Source: Apostichopus japonicus
Lineage: Eukaryota; Echinodermata; Holothuroidea; Aspidochirotida; Stichopodidae
DNA: 64,000 nucleotides
Direction of reading: 5' to 3'
NCBI RefSeq assembly: GCF_037975245.1
Contig: NC_092569.1
Coordinates: 2,457,501-2,521,500 of the forward strand
In this document: in pieces, positions 58,532-64,000 of the stretch
Layout: each line of letters starts with the position of its first letter
How positions within the stretch are numbered: the stretch's first letter is position 1
Translations under genes and position numbers: made by a program
The notes under the pieces: model-generated
What the model saw: the letters and a program-made list of their open reading frames with translations, nothing else
Databases searched by the model: none
Told to the model about the DNA's origin: nothing

Positions 58532-61500
58532 CTGTAAAATAAACGCAGAATGAATATTTTTATAGAGTTCTTTCGGATAAATGAAATGTCGAAGTAAATT
58601 GTAAAATCACTTATGCTTGTCCAACCCTACTTTCGTCATCAATTCACTGAATAGTTTCTGAAATATTCATTACACTTACATATTTACATTAATGCCTCTG
58701 ATTTGTAACTATTTCAAATATAGGAGTAAACATTTTTCTTTCTTTATAAAAACTTAAATTCTTTCATCGCTGCTCAAAATTCAAAACATTTTTATAACTA
58801 AGCATAACTAAGCAAAGCAAATTTGTGTGTACTGTAATACGATTTACCTTCTTGAGCGGTACCAGAGTAAGCCCACAAACCCAAGGACTAGGAACAGTAT
58901 AACCACAACTGCGACAATTACTATCCAAAGACTTGTCCCGTCGTTGTCATTCTCTATGAGTAAAGACAAATTGGTTTGTTAAGGGCAACAAACACAATAG
59001 ATAAACTGGACGTTCCGCTGAGCCACTAAATTGGTATACACGTGCTCAACTTTAACTTTATATTTCGGGTATGAGCATGATATGTCACTTCCATTATAGA
59101 AACGTTTACAAGTACAACCTGTTCAAACAAATACAGCTTCCATTGGCTCACATATAGTGCATTACAGTTTTATGGTAGCTGTAATAAACTGTCAAATACT
59201 ATTTCCACTGAAAATTTCTTCTGGAGTCTATACCTATAGAAACGTCTCGAAGCTACGGCCCATATCTCGGTGGATTATACAACTGCCATATTTCAGGGTA
59301 ATTCTTTTCTTTAAATAAATAAAGAGTTATCAATACCGAAGATACATATACAGGTAGATAGTGCTTATGTCGTCAGATGTGTATACATTCAGTATGATAG
59401 GTATCATTAAAGAAGTTTCCAAACTGACAAACAATGTACATATATAGGTAGTTTATGTCATCAGCTTTGCCATACGTTTAGTATGTTTCCTGTGGATTAG
59501 ACTATGAAATGTATCCTTGTCATAATAGTCTCAACCTCTTAAAAGCACTAGAAATTACTAATATGGCTGCCAAGCTATGACTGATTTATGGAAATATAAT
59601 TTTTGGTTTGAAACAATATTCTGTTTATAACTACTACACGCCGTGTTGCTAATGACGTTTTAAAAATCTGAGAAGTAATCAGTATAAATATGTTTGACAT
59701 AATTACTTTTTGTAATTTAAGTAATAAAGTCAAGATTCTACTCTTATTTTCAGTTTCAGCTTGAGACCTATTCTACCATCTTCTTCTCGTTGTTGCTCAG
59801 CTGTACGCAGCTCCTCTGTGTTCATTGTAGAAAAAAAACCAATGACTGAATGTTTCTCAAAACTAACCGGAATTATACAAACAAGAAAAAATATATAAAT
59901 TGATACTACCTGGTGGAAGGTTATACCATCTCTAACCAATAGTATTTCAGTCAAGAAAGTAAACTAAACAAATAAAATACACAATTAATGTTTTTCGTTG
60001 AAATAATTTTCCCAGAAATATTTATAGTAATCAATGTTGTATTTAATGTCAGTGAATAAGATCTCGCGAAATACCAAATGGAAACTGTCATGTTTGTCTT
60101 TCATTCGATTAACCTGGATGTATTTATCAATTAAAGTTAAGTTACTACCGTACCAGTTTCATCTGAATCTGAAGCTTGTGTTATTTCAGTTGGAGAACTT
60201 TCCTTAGGTCTTGAAGACTCAGAAATGGTAGCTTAAAGAAAATGAAATGGAGAAAGAAAAACTATAGGAATAAATAAAATAAATATTTTTAGTTTAATTT
60301 TTTAATTTAAAATAGTTCACTGAAGAATGCATTCATCTGGGTGAGACGATGAAGTTGGTCCTTGGACTAATAGCCTAGACCTATAAAAAACACACAAATG
60401 GGTTATATGACTGAATTATGGAAAATAAAATATTTGGTTTGAAACAATATTCTATCCTAATGACGTTATATAAACTAAGAAGTGATTAGTACAAATGTGT
60501 TTTGGTTTTACCTTTTTCAGTTTTTGTTTCAGTTATAAAAACCTATATATTTTCTACACTAATTCTCAGTTTCAGCTTGAGACATATTTTACTATCTTCT
60601 TGTCGTTGCTCAACTGTACGCGGGTCCTCTCTGTTCATTGTAGAACTTAAGCCGATGAGTGAATGTTTCTCAGAAGTAACCGGAACTATACACACAATAA
60701 ACAAATATATATAAATATATATATTACCTGGTGAAAAGTAATACCATCTCTAACCTGTAGTGTCTCAGTTAAGAAAGTAAATCAAACAAATCAAATACAC
60801 AAATATGATAGTGTTTATTGTGGAAATAATCTCACCAGAAATATTTAAAGTATATCGATTTTTCATTGATTACCTTTAGATAATGACATTTTGACATTTT
60901 TAATGTCAGTTAATAAGATCTTGAGAAATAACAAATGGATACTGTAATTTGTCTTTCATTCGATTTACCTGGATGTATTTATCGTTTTAAGATAATTTAA
61001 TACCGTACCAGTTTTATCTAAAGTTTGAGTTTGCGTTATTTTCGATGTACGTGAAACCTCTATGATTTCAGTTGGAGAACTTTTCTTAGGTCTGGAAGTC
61101 TCAGTAGACATACCTTAAATGATATGAAAGGAAGAAAAAAACTAATGTTAGCGATAAATGAAATAATTTTTTTGTAATATATCATGATAAATAGTTAACT
61201 GGAAGACATGAGTATATGTAATGACCTATCATTTATAAGTATATTACAGATTTATTACAATTTCAAAGTGAATGAGCATCGGAAAATCATCCAGCTTTCT
61301 GAGTGTTGAATATAGTCATGAAGCTTAAATTAGCAAATGTGTTGTTCTTGATTTTCTGGAAATTGTAATATTTGATCCGATATAACTACGTCGATGACTT
61401 TTTTGTATGAATTCAAATGAAGCAAACATTACAAGTGAATGTAATTAATTGAGGAATTAAGAAAATGAATTTAATGGAAACTGATAGAATTTTTAAACCG

Positions 61501-62695
61501 ATGAGGTAGAATAATAATAATAACCAAAACTTTTTAACATTATTTAATCGAGAATACAAAATTGAAGTGTTACAGCGTTGTTTGATCAATATATTCTAAA
61601 GGTTTTGAACAGTTGAAAGCGTCTCTAAAACAGAAGCAAACTAAGATTTTATGTGATTGGGGAATATGTCCAACAAGGAATAATTGCGGTTATGACAGCA
61701 GTTGTATCACGTGAGGCTTTCATGTATAGAACGGACGAGGAAGGAAAAGATGGGGTTGAGAGCGAGGGAGGCAGAGCATGTCATAAACGTCCTTGAAAAT
61801 TCAACAGATTTTTTTTATAAATCCTCGCGTAGTGTAATCTCTCCACTCCTATGAGATAAATGATTATACATAAAACGAAATAACTTTTGATGTCAATTCA
61901 TTTTTGTGCATGGTCAGTTTTTCAGAACTGTTCAAGTGAATTACTTTTCAGGATATAAATGACTTGGAAAATGTCTTTTCTGATTGAAAATAAAGAAAAT
62001 ACTTACCACTGGTAGGCATGGGAACTGTTGGAACATCTGCACAAAGGAAAATATGAAGAAGAAAGACGTGTTGGTCTCGGAGGATCCTGAGATTCTAAGT
62101 TTTACTTACTTTTGTTCCATATAGGTCTGCTTACTGTCTGTAACTAGTACCAAAAATTTTGAGAGGGATTAGAGATATAAGTATGAAAAGAGGCTTGTAA
62201 AAAAAACTGTAACACATGGGCACGCGAGTACACGAGTACGCGTACACATGCCCATTTTCGCAAAGATTTCTTCTTCTTATATATAATTATAAATATATAT
62301 ACAACAGCAAGGATGAATTCCCAGTACATAGCGATGTCAGTTATGACGTCTCAGTTAACAGCGTTGGTACATATATTCAAAACACTATGATGTTACATAA
62401 TCTAGTGTTCCATACCTCCACACAATGTACAACTTACTGCAGGCAAATTACAAATCGGTGTAACATAGTACTGATACTGAGATTCGTAACATTAAATGTC
62501 ATTTAATGTTACTTTCATACTCAGTACCTGTAAAGGTGAATGTTATAGTCCTTATTTATTGCAACATAGTTCCTCCACTGTATTGTACTGAAAACGATAT
62601 GTAAACTTACCAATAACGAAACCTTCTATACAAACTATTGTATTTTCAGGATAATCTGCACTGATCCTCAAAATAATCTGTCAAAAATAAAATTA

Positions 62696-62789
<94 letters not shown>

Positions 62790-64000
62790 AATAACGGAAA
62801 AAAGGCTGGATCTCGAGTGAGATACAATCATTAAATTAGGTAAGTGATTGGAATTAAAACAGCCAATGTTTGGTTTTTGCAGAGCTTTCGAGCAAAACTA
62901 GCTCTTCTTCAGTGAACGATGACCTAACGTGACAAGGAGTTGAAACTATTTTATAGAGAAGAGTGTCGGCATGGTTGTGAAATCAAAGCGACTTACTGAT
63001 TTCTGCTGAAGTGAGCAGAAGTTTTAGAAAACCGGATTATATTAATCCGTGTCGGATTATTTTAATCCGATTCCGTCGTAAATGCAAAAGAGTTGTTTTG
63101 GTTTTATCTGGGACGGCAAATCGTTTCTAATGTTTAAACCGAATGGTGCCGTGGTCTTTAAGTTTAGTTCCCAGAAATGTTCTTTTCCTTTCCTAGATTT
63201 ATCTGTCAATCTGTAAATCAGATTTGTATATTTTGGTTTGTTTCGTGTTGCTTTGTATTTAACGGGTTATCTGTATTTAGTATGAAGAACCGCTGGACTA
63301 TTCTTGTGAGAGACGTGTCGGCTGTCTTGTTGTGTCAGGTTGTTCTATATATATAAAAAAAAATCATTGTACACTGTTCCATTTGCAAATACATCTGCTT
63401 GCTTGTGGGATGGACCAGTGATCTTGTAATGGCGGCAACACTTCCATTTCAACGCACTGCCTCTTGCCAGCGATTGTTCATTGCATGAAAGGAAACATTC
63501 ATGATGGAGAAGAAAAAACATACAAAATTAACAACTTAAAACTCAAAACCTACTTAAAACTCACAAAAGCATTGGCCTGTCCGGTCGATGAGTTTATCAC
63601 ATAGTAAACAACACCCAAGTAGCAAACATTAATGTTTATGACTGCTGATGTTTAACAGATTTTAATTCTTCACGAATAACAAACACAAATCAATTGGTGG
63701 TGATATGTCATCATAGCTGTGTGATTATAAAGTATTTATCACAATAAGTTTGTCATCATCGATTTATCTGTATCATCTATTCCAAAATTAACGCACTACC
63801 GTATTATATGTGATTAAAATATTTAACTTTCCATAGACGCTGCCTCCAAATCAGTGTAGGCCTATATGTCTATTACTTCAATACTAATTTCTGGTTCAAT
63901 CTGTAGTGAAATGAGTAATAAGGCCAAGTTTCAAGTCTAAAACCCATTTATTTTATATACATACTGGTGCATTGCTATTCTCTGGTGATACTTGTATTCT
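58048..64000 (-). CDS. Gene 5: type I receptor paralog, 3' part (short tail)
   Basis: Exons in order: 63965 to beyond 64000 (end of exon 3, IQVSPENSNAP), 62611-62677, 62007-62036, 61009-61113, 60593-60685, 60154-60231, 58848-58953, 58048-58531. Phases agree throughout. One B-type stalk exon (60593-60685) is open and keeps a GT donor; the next (59777-59872) has lost its acceptor and is left out. Helix IVIVAVVVILFLVLGFVGLL; 160-residue tail with the same tyrosine sites as gene 4. The signal peptide and most of the ectodomain lie right of the window. Probably functional with a stalk longer than gene 4. Confidence 0.76.
58848..58953 (-). CDS. Gene 5 transmembrane exon
   Basis: 106 nt, phase 1 to 2: ENDNDGTSLW, hydrophobic core, GLLWYRSR. 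Same borders as genes 2 and 3. Confidence 0.85.
59777..59872 (-). pseudogene. B-type stalk exon of gene 5 without acceptor
   Basis: Reading frame open (PVSFEKHSVIGFFSTMNTEE...), donor GTAGAA present, but the acceptor is gtataATT, not gtatagTT. The next AG downstream would break the frame. The same lesion is shared with gene 4. Confidence 0.68.
60593..62036 (-). CDS. Gene 5 stalk exons
   Basis: 62007-62036 (VPTVPMPTS), 61009-61113 (MSTETSRPKKSSPTE...), 60593-60685 (PVTSEKHSLIGLSSTMNRED...). With 60154-60231 they give an A-B-A stalk. Confidence 0.7.
62611..62677 (-). CDS. Gene 5 exon 4, conserved 22-codon exon
   Basis: 67 nt, phase 0 to 1: IILRISADYPENTIVCIEGF and VI. Same borders as in genes 2-4. 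Confidence 0.82.
62698..62787. repeat. (TA)n microsatellite
   Basis: About 90 bp of pure TA in intron 3 of gene 5, next to a Penelope-like fragment, as in gene 3. Confidence 0.95.
62788..63370 (-). mobile_element. Penelope-like retroelement fragment, minus strand
   Basis: The minus strand reads RKGKEHFWELNLKTTAPFGL and N in one frame; this E.FW...L.T..P.GLN pattern is typical of the C-terminal part of Penelope-like and related reverse transcriptases. A stop codon lies upstream. The 3' side has AAGAAGAGCTAGTTTTGCTC and GAAAGCTCTGC, a common element tail. Decayed and inactive. Confidence 0.55.

Overview
This is a window of an AT-rich animal nuclear genome. No long open reading frame continues across it. 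Coding sequence is split into short exons with GT-AG borders, and the rest is introns, (TA)n microsatellites and transposon debris. The repeat types (hAT-like and TTAA-flanked miniature elements, Penelope-like tails, LINE 3' ends, and a degenerate repeat rich in GACCTTTGACCTC-like motifs) suggest a marine invertebrate, possibly an invertebrate deuterostome. The species cannot be fixed from sequence alone.

All convincing genes lie on the minus strand and form one head-to-tail tandem array of five paralogs: gene 1 (5' part only, 1284-3647), gene 2 (8394-28165), gene 3 (33415-42342), gene 4 (45208-53644) and gene 5 (3' part only, 58048 to beyond 64000). I built these models by hand from splice sites, matching phases and comparison between copies. 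Each codes for a single-pass type I membrane protein: a signal-peptide exon, a short 'C.DFGL(K/R)..W.FY' exon, a ~100-residue exon beginning 'CFLCA.W' with a later 'LPC/FPC', a 22-codon exon carrying 'TIFCIE'-like sequence, several short Ser/Thr/Pro/Glu-rich stalk exons that all start and end in phase 1, one transmembrane exon, and a last exon coding for a tyrosine-rich cytoplasmic tail. I do not recognise the ectodomain. The tail carries motifs of the immune-receptor and adhesion-receptor kind (YxxV/I pairs at ITAM-like spacing, one ITIM and one ITSM match, NPVY, YxN).

Two ectodomain subtypes (genes 1 and 2; genes 3 and 4, with the little visible of gene 5 agreeing) and two tail subtypes (short, ~160 residues, in genes 2, 4 and 5; long, ~323 residues with a repeated phosphotyrosine module, in gene 3) are combined differently, so the array looks mosaic. 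Gene 3 has a frameshift before two dead tail repeats. Genes 4 and 5 carry dead stalk exons whose skipping would keep the frame.

Between and inside the genes are related spacers and introns with insertions that can be dated against paralogous empty sites: a 0.55 kb hAT-like element in two of four spacers, a 616 bp TTAA-flanked element holding a perfect 17 bp hairpin, a LINE 3' end, Penelope-like tails, a 4.8 kb element with arrays of a 7 bp subterminal repeat, and a 2.1 kb element built around the motif GTCACGCGAGTCAC. No tRNA, rRNA, CRISPR array or plus-strand gene was found.
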